From Pseudotabrizicola sp. (lineage in GTDB: Bacteria > Pseudomonadota > Alphaproteobacteria > Rhodobacterales > Rhodobacteraceae), in NCBI RefSeq assembly GCF_030684215.1, contig NZ_JAUXOV010000073.1, forward strand, positions 30,396 to 94,395: a stretch of DNA of 64,000 nt, in the 5' to 3' direction. Positions 1 to 10,153 of the stretch are shown here, piece after piece (position 1 is the first letter of the stretch; the number at the start of each line of letters is the position of its first letter). The notes beneath the pieces were generated by a model that saw nothing but the letters and a program-made list of their open reading frames with translations, did not search any database and was not told the DNA's origin. The position numbers were made by a program, and so were the translations under genes.

Positions 1-1
1 G

Positions 2-862
2 ACCGTCTCTGCCAAAGCGCCGCTGCTTGACGAAGCAACCCTGTCCCGCGAAGGACGCCGCATTTTGCGCCGGATGGCAGAACCGGGTGCGGTGCTGGCC
101 ATTGCCTCCGATCTGGACAAGGCCGTTGTGCTGCGCGATTTCCCCGATGGCCAGCAGGCGCGCACAGCGGTGGTTGACCGCGCGGTTGCGCAGGCATTCG
201 CGCTCAAGGACTGGATCACCTGCCGCAAAAAGGGCCGGGTCACCACATATGATATCACCTCGGCCGGTCGGGCGGCACTCAAGCGGATGATCGATGAAAG
301 CGATCTGGCCCGCCAGGCCCAGCACTCCGGCATGGCCGAAGCGCCGATGCCCTTTGCCAACCAGCACCGCATCTGGGACGATCGCCAGATCGAGGAGGGC
401 GGGGCCTCACGCAGGATCCGCTACAACATGGCGGAAAGCCCGCTTGCGGTTCTGGGGCGGCGGCGGGACAAGGATGGCAAACCTTTTCTGGAAAACGATC
501 TGATCCGGGCCGCCGAACGCCTGCGCGAAGATTTCGAACTGGCCCAGATGGGGCCGCGCGTGGCGCAAAACTGGGAACGGTTCCTGACGGCGGGCGACCG
601 TGGCAGCTTTCGTCCAGATGCGGGGCACGGCGAGGGACCGGGCCGTGCGCGGGACCGGGTGGCTGCGGCCTTGCGCGACCTTGGCCCCGGTCTAGGCGAT
701 GTGGCCCTGCGGGTGTGCTGTTTTCTCGAAGGCATCGAGGCGGCGGAAAAGCGGATGGGCTGGGCCGCGCGCTCGGGCAAGATCGTGCTGCGCATTGCGC
801 TGCAACGTCTGCGCCGGCATTACGAAGACAGCATCGGCGACCGGCGCAACTTCATCGGCTGA
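2..862 (+). CDS. DUF6456 domain protein, 5' end cut by window edge
   Basis: The reading frame is open from base 2, so the gene begins upstream and only its C-terminal 286 residues are visible. The last ~150 residues resemble the DUF6456 domain of alphaproteobacterial helix-turn-helix-like proteins: a run with [19 protein letters not shown], then a conserved end with [16 protein letters not shown] and [12 protein letters not shown]. The middle part ([15 protein letters not shown]) looks like a winged-helix segment. The family has no well-defined function; a DNA-binding role is inference. The stop is followed by a 143-base gap before lipA. Confidence 0.75.
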   Translation, partial: TVSAKAPLLDEATLSREGRRILRRMAEPGAVLAIASDLDKAVVLRDFPDGQQARTAVVDRAVAQAFALKDWITCRKKGRVTTYDITSAGRAALKRMIDESDLARQAQHSGMAEAPMPFANQHRIWDDRQIEEGGASRRIRYNMAESPLAVLGRRRDKDGKPFLENDLIRAAERLREDFELAQMGPRVAQNWERFLTAGDRGSFRPDAGHGEGPGRARDRVAAALRDLGPGLGDVALRVCCFLEGIEAAEKRMGWAARSGKIVLRIALQRLRRHYEDSIGDRRNFIG

Positions 863-908
863 GGCCACGGCACTGTGGCGGGGCAGGGCGCCTGTGTCCC
901 ACCCCGCC

Positions 909-936
909 ATGCGTCAGACGCATGCCCATGCGTCAG
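909..936. repeat. Inverted and direct ATGCGTC repeats upstream of lipA
   Basis: ATGCGTC (909-915), one central A, then GACGCAT (917-923) form a perfect 7-bp inverted repeat. ATGCGTCAG at 909-917 recurs directly at 928-936. The element lies 70-97 bases before the lipA start. It could be an operator or an RNA hairpin; no T-run follows, so a terminator is unlikely. Confidence 0.4.
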
Positions 937-1005
937 CAGCGCCGGTTGTATGCGCGCCCGGTTCAGGGTAAACCTGCACAACAGCATGGTTTGTGGAGGC
1001 CCCCC

Positions 1006-1956
1006 TTGCGCGATCTGACCATTCCCGATCAGCGGCACCCGGAAAAGGCGCATCGCCCCGACAATGCCCAGCCCAAAAAGCCGGACTGGATCCGGGTCCG
1101 TGCGCCCACATCCGAAGGCTACAAGCGCACCCGCGACATTCTGAAGGAAAAGAAACTGGTCACCGTCTGCGAAGAGGCAGGCTGCCCCAATGTCGGCGAA
1201 TGCTGGAGCCAGGGCCACGCCACCATGATGATCATGGGCGAGATCTGCACGCGCGGCTGCACGTTCTGCAACGTGGCCACCGGCAAGCCGCAAACGCTTG
1301 ACGCGTTCGAACCGGGCCGGGTTGCCCATGCCGTGGCCGAACTGGGGCTGAACCATGTGGTGATCACCAGCGTCGACCGCGACGATCTGGATGACGGCGG
1401 GGCCGAGCATTTCGCCCAGACCATCCGCGCGATCCGCCACCGCGCGCCCGCAACCACAATTGAAATCTTGACTCCCGATTTCCTCAAATGCCCCCCTTCC
1501 GCGCTGGAAAAGGTGGTCGAGGCGCGGCCCGACGTGTTCAACCACAACCTTGAGACCGTGCCCGGCCTTTACCTCGAGGTCCGCCCCGGCGCGCGCTATT
1601 TCCACTCTTTGCGCCTGTTGCAACGGGTCAAGGAACTGGACCCAACCTTGTTCACCAAATCCGGCATCATGGTCGGCCTTGGCGAAGACCGCGCCGGCAT
1701 TTTGCAGGTGATGGATGACATGCGCAGCGCCGATATCGACTTCCTGACCGTCGGCCAGTATCTGCAACCCACTCCAAAGCATCACCGGGTAGACCGCTTC
1801 GTCACCCCTGATGAGTTCAAAAACTACGAGACCGCCGCTTATGGCAAAGGTTTCCTGATGGTCTCGGCCACTCCGCTCACCCGGTCATCCTACCACGCGG
1901 GCGATGATTTCGCCCGGTTGCGCGCCGCGCGCCTTGAAAAGCTCGGCCGGGCCTGA
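1006..1956 (+). CDS. lipA: Lipoyl synthase
   Basis: Radical-SAM enzyme that inserts two sulfurs into protein-bound octanoyl groups to make lipoyl cofactors of 2-oxoacid dehydrogenases and the glycine cleavage system; cytosolic. The 316-residue product shows both cluster motifs: the auxiliary C-X4-C-X5-C ([12 protein letters not shown]) and the radical-SAM C-X3-C-X2-C (CTRGCTFC). The conserved C-terminal serine region [10 protein letters not shown] is also present. A longer open frame starts at 715, but the family N-terminus ([19 protein letters not shown]) begins at the TTG at 1006, preceded by TGGAGG at 994-999, so TTG was chosen. Confidence 0.95.
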   Translation: MRDLTIPDQRHPEKAHRPDNAQPKKPDWIRVRAPTSEGYKRTRDILKEKKLVTVCEEAGCPNVGECWSQGHATMMIMGEICTRGCTFCNVATGKPQTLDAFEPGRVAHAVAELGLNHVVITSVDRDDLDDGGAEHFAQTIRAIRHRAPATTIEILTPDFLKCPPSALEKVVEARPDVFNHNLETVPGLYLEVRPGARYFHSLRLLQRVKELDPTLFTKSGIMVGLGEDRAGILQVMDDMRSADIDFLTVGQYLQPTPKHHRVDRFVTPDEFKNYETAAYGKGFLMVSATPLTRSSYHAGDDFARLRAARLEKLGRA

Positions 1957-2034
1957 TCGCCCCACCGGATTTGCTGCTTTCCAAATACTCCCGCGCGGAG
2001 CGCGCGCGAGGAGACACGCCCCTTGGCGTGCGAC

Positions 2035-2060
2035 GAAATATAAAACGCGCCGCAGGCGCT
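2035..2060 (-). terminator. Probable terminator of the ratA-like gene
   Basis: On the minus strand, GCGCC-TGC-GGCGC forms a short GC stem followed by GTTTTATATTT. It lies 23 bases beyond the stop at 2083, in the convergent gap with lipA. Other GC-rich inverted repeats in the same gap (around 1990-2030) could serve lipA but lack T-runs. Confidence 0.5.
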
Positions 2061-2082
2061 CAATTGCATCAAAGGCGGCAGA

Positions 2083-2535
2083 TCAGTGGTGGCCGTACAA
2101 CTCTGCCGCCCGGCGCTCAAAGGCCCGCACGATCCGCTGCATCGCCTCATTGAACACCACGCCGATGATGCTTTGCAAAATCGCGTTGCGAAATTCGAAA
2201 TCAACAAAGAAATCAATCTCGCAACCCCGCTCCGCCTCGCGGAAGGTCCATGTCGACCGCATGTGGCGGAACGGCCCGTCCAGATACTCGGTCTCGATGC
2301 GCTGCTCTGCAGGCCACAGCACCACACGGCTGCCAAACCGCTCCCGAAACACCTTGAAGCTGATCACCAGATCGGCCTCCATCACCTCGGACCCGTCGGG
2401 CTGCACTGCGCGCGACCGGATGCGGGCGGCGGAATTCCATGGCAGGAACTTTGGATATGACCCGACATCGGCCACCAGATCATACATCTGTTGGGCGCTG
2501 TAGGGCAGAAATTTGGTTTCAGAATGGGTTGGCAT
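2083..2535 (-). CDS. RatA/COQ10-family START-like protein
   Basis: 150-residue SRPBCC/START-fold protein of the ubiquinone-binding COQ10 / RatA group. The N-terminus MPTHSETKFLPYSAQQMYDLV and VADVGSYPKFLPWN are characteristic; the rest reads as the expected alternating strands ending in a long helix (VVFNEAMQRIVRAFERRAAELY). Family members bind coenzyme Q and help respiratory-chain function; the E. coli RatA toxin annotation is often transferred but is less likely in this group. It is convergent with lipA and divergent from hpt across only 64 bases. Confidence 0.85.
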   Translation of the reverse strand: MPTHSETKFLPYSAQQMYDLVADVGSYPKFLPWNSAARIRSRAVQPDGSEVMEADLVISFKVFRERFGSRVVLWPAEQRIETEYLDGPFRHMRSTWTFREAERGCEIDFFVDFEFRNAILQSIIGVVFNEAMQRIVRAFERRAAELYGHH

Positions 2536-2599
2536 CAGCAGTTTCCGTGACTCTGTCCGTGCTTTTGAGTAGAAAGCGCACAGAAATCAAGGGGACGCC

Positions 2600-3148
2600 A
2601 TGCCGCAACGACCTTATGTGATCGACCAGTTGATCAGCGCGAAATCCATCGCCGCGCGGGTGGAAACCCTCGCACGCGAAATTACCACGCATTTTTCGGG
2701 CACGGACAAGCTGGTGGTGGTCGGATTGCTGCGCGGCTCTTTCGTCTTTATCGCCGATCTTGTGCGCGAACTTGACCTGCCGGTCGAGGTCGATTTTCTC
2801 GAAGCCTCCAGCTACGGCGACGGCATGCACTCCTCGCGAGAGGTGCGTATCCTCAAGGACTTGCGGGGCGAAATCTCGGGGCGCGATGTGCTGCTTGTTG
2901 AAGATATCGTCGATACCGGCTTTACGCTCAGTCATGTGATCCACCTTCTCAAGGCCCGCGAACCGGCACGGCTCAAGGTCTGCGCGCTACTGGACAAACC
3001 CTCGCGGCGTGAGGTCGCGGTCAAGGCCGACTGGACCGGATTTGAAATTCCCGATGAATTTGTTGTGGGTTACGGCATCGATTTTGCGCAACGCAACCGC
3101 AACCTGCCCTTTATTGGCAAGGTGCGGTTCACCGATGACACGCCATGA
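2600..3148 (+). CDS. hpt: Hypoxanthine phosphoribosyltransferase
   Basis: 182-residue purine salvage enzyme that converts hypoxanthine (and possibly guanine) plus PRPP to IMP/GMP. The PRPP-binding signature [13 protein letters not shown] is present at about residues 98-110, and the N-terminal [15 protein letters not shown] loop matches the family. The ATG at 2600 follows AAGGGGA. The stop overlaps the start of the following 55-residue gene in ATGA, suggesting translational coupling. Length and motifs are normal. Confidence 0.93.
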   Translation: MPQRPYVIDQLISAKSIAARVETLAREITTHFSGTDKLVVVGLLRGSFVFIADLVRELDLPVEVDFLEASSYGDGMHSSREVRILKDLRGEISGRDVLLVEDIVDTGFTLSHVIHLLKAREPARLKVCALLDKPSRREVAVKADWTGFEIPDEFVVGYGIDFAQRNRNLPFIGKVRFTDDTP

Positions 3149-3312
3149 ACCCGATCTGGTTCCTGCGCATGGCCAAATGGGTCCGTAACCCTCCGTCGTG
3201 GGCGCGGGTCAAGCTGGTGGTGGGCGTCGTGCTGGCCTGTTTTGTGATTTTCGGCGTTGAATATATCTGGGGCTGGCCAGACGCGCTTACGCCGCAAAGG
3301 ATCAAACCCTGA
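3145..3312 (+). CDS. Small single-pass membrane protein (55 aa)
   Basis: A short frame whose ATG overlaps the hpt stop (ATGA). The product starts [20 protein letters not shown], then has one hydrophobic helix ([23 protein letters not shown], residues about 23-44) and a short polar tail. Basic residues before the helix suggest an inside N-terminus. The start overlap, codon use like its neighbours and membrane-protein composition support a real gene. Function unknown; it sits between purine salvage and a cytochrome c gene. Confidence 0.7.
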   Translation: MNPIWFLRMAKWVRNPPSWARVKLVVGVVLACFVIFGVEYIWGWPDALTPQRIKP

Positions 3313-3405
3313 TCGGTGCTGGCAAAAAGGGGATGCCACCTTCCGCATCTCTGGCGTAGCCTGCGGACAAAATGGCGTGGCCGCGCCGTCCATGAAGGAG
3401 GTTTC

Positions 3406-4296
3406 ATGTCTCGTCTTGTCTCTCTTGCCGTCGTTGCCCTGCTTGGGGGCGGTGCGGCATTCTGGTTCATTACCGCTCCTAAAACCCTTCCCGCAGATCG
3501 CTTTGTGGATATTAGCGGAGATGCAGCACGGGGCGAGTCGGTGTTTCACGCCACGGGCTGCGCATCGTGCCACATGGCACCGGGTGCCACCGGAGAGGCG
3601 CAGCTGGTGCTGGCGGGCGGGCAGGCCTTCCCGTCCGATTTCGGCACATTCATCGCGCCAAACATCACCCCCGACCGGGTGCAGGGCATCGGGGGATGGT
3701 CGCTGGCCGATCTGGGGAATGCGCTGCAAAGCGGGGTTTCGCCGCAGGGCACACATTATTACCCGGCCTTGCCCTATTGGTCTTACGCAAAGTTGCAGCC
3801 GCAGGATGTGGCCGATCTTTACAGCTTCTTGCAGACCCTTCCGGCGGCTGCCAACCCCAGCCAGCCGCATCAGATCGGTTTTCCCTTCAGCATCCGGCGG
3901 GTGGTCGGTGGGTGGAAGTTTCTGAACAGCGACAGTAATTTCGTGGTGCAAGGAGATCTGACTGAGGCCGAGATACGAGGGCGCTATATTTCCGAGGCGA
4001 TGGCCCATTGCGGCGAATGCCACACCCCGCGCAATGCGCTTGGCGGGCTTGATACCAGCCGCTGGCTGGCCGGCGCGCCCAATCCGTCGGGGCAGGGCCG
4101 CATCCCCAACATCACCCCGGCAAAGCTGGAGTGGAGCGAGGCGGAAATTATCATCTATCTGACAAGCGGTTTTACCCCCGATTACGATGTGGTCGGTGGG
4201 CATATGGTGCATGTGGTCGAAAACATGGCAAAGCTGCCCGAAAGTGACCGGGCGGCGGTGGCGGCCTATCTGAAAAAAGTGCCTGCCGCCGAGTAA
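3406..4296 (+). CDS. Diheme c-type cytochrome
   Basis: 296-residue exported electron carrier. The N-terminus (MSRLVSLAVVALLGGGAAFWF) is a signal peptide or membrane anchor. Two CXXCH haem motifs are present, CASCH near residue 50 and CGECH near residue 200, each heading a cytochrome c domain. The arrangement resembles cytochrome subunits of membrane dehydrogenases (alcohol or sorbosone type), but no dehydrogenase gene is adjacent, so the partner is unknown. The ATG at 3406 has a strong AAGGAGG before it; the frame is open back to 3316 without such a site. Confidence 0.88.
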   Translation: MSRLVSLAVVALLGGGAAFWFITAPKTLPADRFVDISGDAARGESVFHATGCASCHMAPGATGEAQLVLAGGQAFPSDFGTFIAPNITPDRVQGIGGWSLADLGNALQSGVSPQGTHYYPALPYWSYAKLQPQDVADLYSFLQTLPAAANPSQPHQIGFPFSIRRVVGGWKFLNSDSNFVVQGDLTEAEIRGRYISEAMAHCGECHTPRNALGGLDTSRWLAGAPNPSGQGRIPNITPAKLEWSEAEIIIYLTSGFTPDYDVVGGHMVHVVENMAKLPESDRAAVAAYLKKVPAAE

Positions 4297-4309
4297 TGCC
4301 CAGCGCCCT

Positions 4310-4789
4310 TTACGCCCGAATTTGCCGCAGGGCCGATCCCAGCAGTGCCAGCGCATAATCAACTGTGGCCTGCCGCACCTTGGCACGGCCAATCGCGCCA
4401 AACTCGACCGTTTCGGTATGCACATCGCGCAAGGCCTGCGCCAGACCAAAGCACACCCGGCCTTCGGGCTTGAACTCTGACCCGCCGGGGCCAGCAATGC
4501 CAGTGACTGACACGGCAAGGCCAACGCCCGAGCGGAACAGCGCGTTTTCGGCCATCTCATAGGCGACCTGTTCACTGACCGCACCATACGCGGTCAGTGT
4601 CTTTTCCTGAACCCACAGCATTTCTTGCTTGGCACGGTTGGAATAGGTGACATAGCCCCGGTCGAACACATCTGACGACCCCGGAACTTCGGTCAGGGTG
4701 GCGGCAATCAAGCCACCCGTGCAGCTTTCGGCGGTTACAATGCGGATGCCCTTTTCGCGCGCAAGGGCCAGCACCAACTCTGCACTCAT
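4310..4789 (-). CDS. pncC: CinA-family nicotinamide-nucleotide amidohydrolase
   Basis: 159-residue stand-alone C-terminal CinA domain, the part that deamidates NMN to nicotinic acid mononucleotide in pyridine nucleotide recycling. TAESCTGGLIAATLTEVPGS and VTYSNRAKQEML are hallmark motifs, and VSVTGIAGPGGS is also conserved. Its start overlaps the pgpA stop in ATGA, which fixes the start at 4789 although the frame is open further upstream. It is the last gene of a leftward ispDF-pgpA-cinA unit. Confidence 0.9.
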   Translation of the reverse strand: MSAELVLALAREKGIRIVTAESCTGGLIAATLTEVPGSSDVFDRGYVTYSNRAKQEMLWVQEKTLTAYGAVSEQVAYEMAENALFRSGVGLAVSVTGIAGPGGSEFKPEGRVCFGLAQALRDVHTETVEFGAIGRAKVRQATVDYALALLGSALRQIRA

Positions 4790-5283
4790 CGCATCAACAC
4801 CCCATGCGCCAAACCGGCCGCAAGAAGTGTGGCGATCCCGGCAAACACCCCGGCCCAAAGATCATCCAGCATCACCCCCGCCGGATCACCCCGACGGTCG
4901 GCGCGGCCGATCACCCAAGGCTTCCAGATATCAAACAGCCGGAAAAACACAAAGGCCGCGATCCAGCCCGGATAGGCCACCAGCCACCAGTCATCGACCC
5001 CGCGCCACCAGAAAGCAGCAGCGGGGAACAACAGCGCAATCCACTGGCCCGCCACCTCGTCGATCACGATTTCAGACGGGTCGTCGCCGGGTCGCCCCCG
5101 CAACGCCTGCTCGCACGCCCAAAAGCCCAACAGGGTGACCGCAACCGTGGCCACGACCAGCACCGGAAACCCAAGCAGATGATCAATCGCCAGCCCCAGC
5201 ACAATCGCCACCGCCGACCCCCAGGTGCCCGGCGCCGGGCGCAGCAGACCCACATAGCCAAATGTGGTAATCGCCCGGATCAT
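4786..5283 (-). CDS. pgpA: Phosphatidylglycerophosphatase A
   Basis: 165-residue inner-membrane enzyme that dephosphorylates phosphatidylglycerophosphate to phosphatidylglycerol. The N-terminal [19 protein letters not shown] loop and the acidic [14 protein letters not shown] motif are typical, with several hydrophobic helices and a C-terminal [13 protein letters not shown] motif. Start and stop overlap the neighbouring genes by four bases each (ATGA), so the three leftward genes are probably co-translated. Confidence 0.93.
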   Translation of the reverse strand: MIRAITTFGYVGLLRPAPGTWGSAVAIVLGLAIDHLLGFPVLVVATVAVTLLGFWACEQALRGRPGDDPSEIVIDEVAGQWIALLFPAAAFWWRGVDDWWLVAYPGWIAAFVFFRLFDIWKPWVIGRADRRGDPAGVMLDDLWAGVFAGIATLLAAGLAHGVLMR

Positions 5284-6401
5284 GCCCGCACCAGGGCGCA
5301 GGTGGCCAGGGCGGCGATGCCTTCTTCGCGTCCGGTAAAGCCAAGCCGTTCCGAGGTGGTGGCTTTGACGCTGATCTTGTCCATCTCTATTCCCATAATT
5401 TGCGACAGCGCCGCGCGCATCGCCGTCTGATAAGGTCCGATCTTTGGCCGCTCACACACCAATGTCACGTCACAATTTGCCACCCTGTAGCCGCGCGCGC
5501 TGACCCGGCCCATGGCGTGACGCAAAAAGATGTGGCTTTGTGCGCCTTTCCACTGCGGATCGCTGGGCGGGAAATGAACACCGATGTCACCCTCGGCCAA
5601 AGCGCCATAAATCGCATCGGTCAGAGCATGCATACCGACATCGGCATCGGAATGGCCCAAGAGGGCGCGTTCATGCGGCACCTTGACTCCGCACAGCCAG
5701 ACGTCTTCACCATCGGTAAAAGCATGCACGTCATAGCCATTGCCCAGCCGGATATCCATGTTTCTATCCCTCAGGATGCTTGCCGCACGGAAAAAATCCG
5801 CAGCATAGGTCAGTTTCAGATTGTCTTCTTCGCCTTGCACGATTGCAACCGTGTGCCCGGCCCAGCGCGCGACTTCAACATCATCTGCGGCCCCACCGGG
5901 ATGGTTGCGGTGTGCGGCCAGAATGGCGTCAAACCGAAAACCCTGCGGGGTTTGTGCCCGCCACAGACCGTCACGCGGGGCGGTGCCGTCCACCGTGGCC
6001 GCGCCGCGCCACAACGCATCGGTGACAGGCAGGGCAGGGGCTGCTCCGGGGTGATCTTGCAGGGCGGCCAGCACACGGGCGATGATCTGCGCCGATACCA
6101 GAGGGCGCGCACCGTCATGGATCAGTACCTGTGTAACGCCCTGGCCATCCAGCCAGTTCAGCGCGTTACGCACGGATTCCGCCCGTGTTGCACCCCCGTC
6201 CACCAGCGGCAGGCCAAACCCTGCCGCGCGCGCGCGGTCATCGGGGTGGATCACCAGCACCACGCGGTCCACTTGCCCGGCAAAAGCGCGTAGCGTATGG
6301 GCCAGCACAGGCTCTCCCGCCAGATCCTGCCATTGCTTTGGCAGATCGCCCCCGGCACGGATGCCCCGGCCTGCTGCAACGATGATGGCGGCTGTGGTCA
6401 T
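5280..6401 (-). CDS. ispDF: Bifunctional IspD/IspF isoprenoid enzyme
   Basis: 373-residue fusion for two steps of the MEP isoprenoid pathway. The N-terminal ~210 residues are the cytidylyltransferase IspD ([15 protein letters not shown] nucleotide loop, [12 protein letters not shown]). The C-terminal ~160 are IspF, 2-C-methyl-D-erythritol 2,4-cyclodiphosphate synthase (GNGYDVHAF metal ligands, [21 protein letters not shown]). Such fusions are common in alphaproteobacteria. A GTG at 6407 would add two residues; the ATG at 6401 follows AGAGG at good spacing. Confidence 0.95.
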   Translation of the reverse strand: MTTAAIIVAAGRGIRAGGDLPKQWQDLAGEPVLAHTLRAFAGQVDRVVLVIHPDDRARAAGFGLPLVDGGATRAESVRNALNWLDGQGVTQVLIHDGARPLVSAQIIARVLAALQDHPGAAPALPVTDALWRGAATVDGTAPRDGLWRAQTPQGFRFDAILAAHRNHPGGAADDVEVARWAGHTVAIVQGEEDNLKLTYAADFFRAASILRDRNMDIRLGNGYDVHAFTDGEDVWLCGVKVPHERALLGHSDADVGMHALTDAIYGALAEGDIGVHFPPSDPQWKGAQSHIFLRHAMGRVSARGYRVANCDVTLVCERPKIGPYQTAMRAALSQIMGIEMDKISVKATTSERLGFTGREEGIAALATCALVRA

Positions 6402-6576
6402 GGGCACCTCTTTCCTCCATTGGTTAAATCAGGGGGAAGACTTGCGCAACCTGCGCAGAAATCACCCCGAGTTGCACAAAAAACAGGCATTGCATGTTTT
6501 TCCACCGTTTTATTGACCCTCCGCCTTTGTTATCGGCGCAAAAGCAGATTACCTAACCCTCAGGCGCATAAGGAAT

Positions 6577-7590
6577 GTGCAATTGGCTCTCTTGCTCGAC
6601 ACCCTCGTTATTGATCCTCCGGTGTTGCTTGCCCCTTTGGCTGGCATCACAGATTTGCCGTTCCGCCGAGTTGTTGCCCGGTTCGGGGCTGGTCTGGTCG
6701 TGTCCGAGATGGTCGCCAGCGAAGATGTGGTCAAGGCCCGTCCCTTGGCCCGTGCCAAGGCCGAGCTGGGCTTTGGTGAGGCCGCAACTTCTGTGCAACT
6801 GGCGGGGCGTGATCCGTATTGGATGGCCGAGGCCGCGCGCTATGCCGAAGGGCAGGGCGCGCAGGTCATCGACCTCAACATGGGTTGCCCGGCCAAGCGG
6901 GTGACGGCGGCGGGTGGCAATGGGGCTTGCGGCTCGGCCCTGATGCGCGAACCGGATCTGGCAGTCGCGCTGATCGCAGCGGTGGTGCGGGCGGTGTCCT
7001 TGCCCGTTACGCTGAAAACCCGGCTGGGTTGGGACCATGACTGCCTGAACGCGCCCGAAATTGCGGCGCGCGCCGAAGCAGAGGGCATCCGCATGATCAC
7101 CATTCATGGCCGCACCCGGAACCAGTTCTACAAAGGCAGCGCCGATTGGGCGGCCATTCGCGCGGTCAAGGATGCAGTGAGCATTCCGGTCATCGCCAAT
7201 GGCGACATTGTGGATACGGCAAGTGCGCAGACGGCGCTGGACCAGTCCGGCGCTGATGGCGTGATGGTCGGGCGCGGCGCACAGGGCGCACCATGGCGGC
7301 TGGCCCAGATTGCACATGCGCTTTACGGCACCCCTGCGCCACAGGTGCCGCAAGGCGCCGCGCTCGCCGATCTGATCACCGAGCATTATGAGGCGCAACT
7401 GTCGTTCTATGGCCGCAGCCTTGGCATCAAGACCGCTCGCAAGCACCTGTCGTGGTATCTGGAGGAGGCGGGCGCTTTGACCCACCGCACCGCGATTGTG
7501 ACAAGTGACAATCCTGCACAGGTTATCCGCCTGATCAGCGCCAGCTTTGCCGAACCCGGCTCTAGCATGCTGAACGGGGTCGCTGCATGA
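6577..7590 (+). CDS. dusB: tRNA-dihydrouridine synthase, NifR3/DusB type
   Basis: 337-residue flavoenzyme that reduces uridines in the tRNA D-loop. It shows the TIM-barrel opening [16 protein letters not shown], the [22 protein letters not shown] segment region that carries the catalytic cysteine (GACG), and [13 protein letters not shown] near the phosphate site. The start is a GTG preceded by AAGGA. The stop overlaps ntrB in ATGA. In Rhodobacter capsulatus the same gene, nifR3, is the first cistron of the nifR3-ntrB-ntrC operon, matching this order. Confidence 0.93.
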   Translation: MQLALLLDTLVIDPPVLLAPLAGITDLPFRRVVARFGAGLVVSEMVASEDVVKARPLARAKAELGFGEAATSVQLAGRDPYWMAEAARYAEGQGAQVIDLNMGCPAKRVTAAGGNGACGSALMREPDLAVALIAAVVRAVSLPVTLKTRLGWDHDCLNAPEIAARAEAEGIRMITIHGRTRNQFYKGSADWAAIRAVKDAVSIPVIANGDIVDTASAQTALDQSGADGVMVGRGAQGAPWRLAQIAHALYGTPAPQVPQGAALADLITEHYEAQLSFYGRSLGIKTARKHLSWYLEEAGALTHRTAIVTSDNPAQVIRLISASFAEPGSSMLNGVAA

Positions 7591-8681
7591 CGCCTTATCG
7601 CACTCCTTACCCGGTGCCGGGCGTGATCTGGGCCAGCTTGCCCATCCCCGCGCTTCTGGTCGGTTTGGATGGGCGCATCACCGAGGTAAATCCGGCGGCA
7701 GAGACATTTCTGAACGCCTCGTCCCGCAGTCTGATCGGGCAGCCCTGCCTTGATCGCCTGTCGATCGACGCCCCGATGGAAGAGGCGTTTGCCCGCGCCC
7801 GCGTCAACCAGTCCACCATATTCATCAATGATATTGACGTGACGACCGGTGAACGCGCGCCTGTGCAATGCAATGTGCAGGTGGCACCAATGCACGACAA
7901 TTCCGATTATCTGATGCTGCTGATCAGCCCGCGCGACATCGCCGACCGTCTGGGCCGGTCGATGAGTGTGAAATCGGCCGCTAAATCAGCGATCGGCATG
8001 GCCGAAATGCTGGCGCATGAAATCAAGAACCCGCTGGCAGGCATTTCGGGTGCTGCCCAACTGATTTCAATGAACGCCAACGCCGAAGACCGCGAATTGA
8101 CCGACCTGATCGTTGAGGAAACCCGCCGGATCGTCAAATTGCTGGAACAGGTCGAACAGTTCGGCAACCTGCGTCCGCCAGAGCGCCGCGCCGTCAATAT
8201 CCATGATGCGCTGGACCGCGCCCGCAAATCCGCCATGGTGGGTTTTGCCGCCCATATGGAGATTGTCGAGGATTACGACCCCTCGCTGCCCTCAACGCTC
8301 GCCGACCCTGATCAGTTGATGCAGGTCTTCCTGAACCTGATCAAGAACGCGGCCGAGGCTAGCAAGGGCAAGCCCGGCATCATCAAGCTGCGCACCTTTT
8401 ACGACCTTTCCTTGCGCCTGCGCCGCAAGACCGGCACGCCGTCTGTGCTGCCGCTGACAATCGAGATTATCGACAACGGCCCCGGCATTCCGCCGGAAAT
8501 CGCCACTGACATCTTCGAACCCTTCGTCTCGGGCCGTGAAAACGGCACGGGGCTGGGCCTTGCTTTGGTTTCAAAGATTATTTCCGACCACGAAGGTTGG
8601 GTGCAGGTGGATTCGGTGCCAGGTCGCACCGCTTTTCGCGTGTCCTTGCCCGTGGCCCCCAAGAAAATGGAGAACACCTGA
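7587..8681 (+). CDS. ntrB: Nitrogen sensor histidine kinase NtrB
   Basis: 364-residue soluble kinase that, with PII protein input, phosphorylates or dephosphorylates NtrC according to nitrogen supply. An N-terminal PAS domain (residues about 15-90) precedes the H-box [19 protein letters not shown], the N-box [16 protein letters not shown] and the G-box [14 protein letters not shown]. There are no membrane segments. It is coupled to dusB and ntrC by overlapping stop/start codons on both sides. Confidence 0.95.
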   Translation: MTPYRTPYPVPGVIWASLPIPALLVGLDGRITEVNPAAETFLNASSRSLIGQPCLDRLSIDAPMEEAFARARVNQSTIFINDIDVTTGERAPVQCNVQVAPMHDNSDYLMLLISPRDIADRLGRSMSVKSAAKSAIGMAEMLAHEIKNPLAGISGAAQLISMNANAEDRELTDLIVEETRRIVKLLEQVEQFGNLRPPERRAVNIHDALDRARKSAMVGFAAHMEIVEDYDPSLPSTLADPDQLMQVFLNLIKNAAEASKGKPGIIKLRTFYDLSLRLRRKTGTPSVLPLTIEIIDNGPGIPPEIATDIFEPFVSGRENGTGLGLALVSKIISDHEGWVQVDSVPGRTAFRVSLPVAPKKMENT

Positions 8682-10048
8682 TGGACGGCACTGTTCTGGT
8701 AGCAGATGACGACCGCACGATCCGCACCGTGCTGACCCAAGCCCTCACACGGGCCGGGTGCAAGGTACATGCAACATCCAGCCTGATGACGCTGATGCGT
8801 TGGGTCGAAGAGGGCAAGGGCGATCTGGTGATCTCGGATGTCATCATGCCCGACGGCAACGGCCTTGATGCGCTGCCCCGCATTGGCAAGATGCGCCCCG
8901 GCCTTCCTGTTATTGTGATTTCGGCACAAAACACCATCATGACCGCAATTCAGGCCGCAGAGGCCGAGGCCTATGATTACCTGCCCAAGCCGTTCGATCT
9001 GCCCGATCTGATGAAGCGTTCGGCCCGCGCGCTGGAACAAAAGCGCCGTGCGCCCAAAATGCCGGTGCAGCCGATCAAAGACCCCGGTGACGACCTGCCG
9101 CTGGTGGGGCGCACGCCAGCCATGCAGGCGCTGTACCGCCTGGTCGCGCGTGTGATGAACACCGATCTAGCGGTGCTGGTCACTGGCGAGTCGGGCACCG
9201 GCAAAAGCCTGATCGCCCGCGCGATCCATGATTTTTCCGACCGCCGCACCCAGCAGTTTGTGGTGGCGCAAGCGGGGGATTTGCAGGGCATGGATGGCCC
9301 GTCATCGCTTCTGGCCCGTGCCAAGGGTGGCAGTCTGGTCTTTGACGAAGTGGCCGATTACGATGACGACACGCAGGCCCGCATTGTGCGGATGATGGAT
9401 CTGATGGGTGACGGCGCGCCGCGCATCATGGCCACCAGTCAGGTGGATCTGTCCGCGCGGATGGAGGCGGGGGCTTTCCGTCAGGATCTTTACTACCGCC
9501 TGTCAGGTGTGACCCTGCATGTGCCGTCCTTGCGTGAGCGGGTTGATGACATCCCCTTGCTGGCTGACCATTTCCTCACCCGAGGCGAGCGTGACATGGG
9601 TGCGATCCGGCGGCTGTCGCATGAGGCGCGCGAATTGGTGCGCGGCTATTCATGGCCCGGCAATGTGCGCCAGCTGGAGAATACGCTGCGCCGGTTGATG
9701 GTCACCTCGTCCGAGGCCGAGATCAGCCGCTCGGAAGTCGAATCGGTGCTGGGCAATCAGCCGGTGATGGAGCCGTTGAAGGGCGGGGGCGAGAATGAAA
9801 AGCTGTCGGCCTCTGTTGCGCGACATTTGAAACGATATTTTGATCTGCACGGCGGACAACTGCCGCCAAACGGCGTTTACCAGAGGATTCTGCGCGAAGT
9901 GGAGATGCCACTTATAGAAATCGCCCTGGATGCTACGGCGGGAAATCAGGCAAAATGTGCTGATCTGCTTGGCATCAACCGCAATACCTTGCGCAAGAAG
10001 ATCACCGACCTCGATATCCGCGTGACACGGAGGCGCAAGCTGATGTAA
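8681..10048 (+). CDS. ntrC: Nitrogen response regulator NtrC lacking the GAFTGA loop
   Basis: 455-residue regulator. The receiver has the acidic pocket DDD at 9-11, phospho-acceptor Asp53 and Lys103. The AAA+ domain has Walker A GESGTGKS (169-176) and Walker B LVFDEVAD (about 219-226); the C-terminus is a Fis-type helix-turn-helix ([19 protein letters not shown]). Only about 42 residues separate the two Walker motifs, and the stretch that carries ESELFGHEKGAFTGA in enteric NtrC is missing. R. capsulatus NtrC also lacks this loop and activates sigma70 RNA polymerase, so the same is inferred here. The start overlaps the ntrB stop. Confidence 0.93.
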   Translation: MDGTVLVADDDRTIRTVLTQALTRAGCKVHATSSLMTLMRWVEEGKGDLVISDVIMPDGNGLDALPRIGKMRPGLPVIVISAQNTIMTAIQAAEAEAYDYLPKPFDLPDLMKRSARALEQKRRAPKMPVQPIKDPGDDLPLVGRTPAMQALYRLVARVMNTDLAVLVTGESGTGKSLIARAIHDFSDRRTQQFVVAQAGDLQGMDGPSSLLARAKGGSLVFDEVADYDDDTQARIVRMMDLMGDGAPRIMATSQVDLSARMEAGAFRQDLYYRLSGVTLHVPSLRERVDDIPLLADHFLTRGERDMGAIRRLSHEARELVRGYSWPGNVRQLENTLRRLMVTSSEAEISRSEVESVLGNQPVMEPLKGGGENEKLSASVARHLKRYFDLHGGQLPPNGVYQRILREVEMPLIEIALDATAGNQAKCADLLGINRNTLRKKITDLDIRVTRRRKLM

Positions 10049-10153
10049 AACCGCAACATCAAGCGTGTCGCTGCCGCCCCATGGCGGAAAGGGCACCAGA
10101 TGTGGCGGAACGGGCACGCGAAAGCTGTGCCTGTATGAGGGGGTATACGCTAG

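Noticed and set aside
3070-4587. 505-codon minus-strand frame spanning hpt, the small gene and cytochrome c
   Set aside because: No family features, and it crosses three well-supported plus-strand genes.
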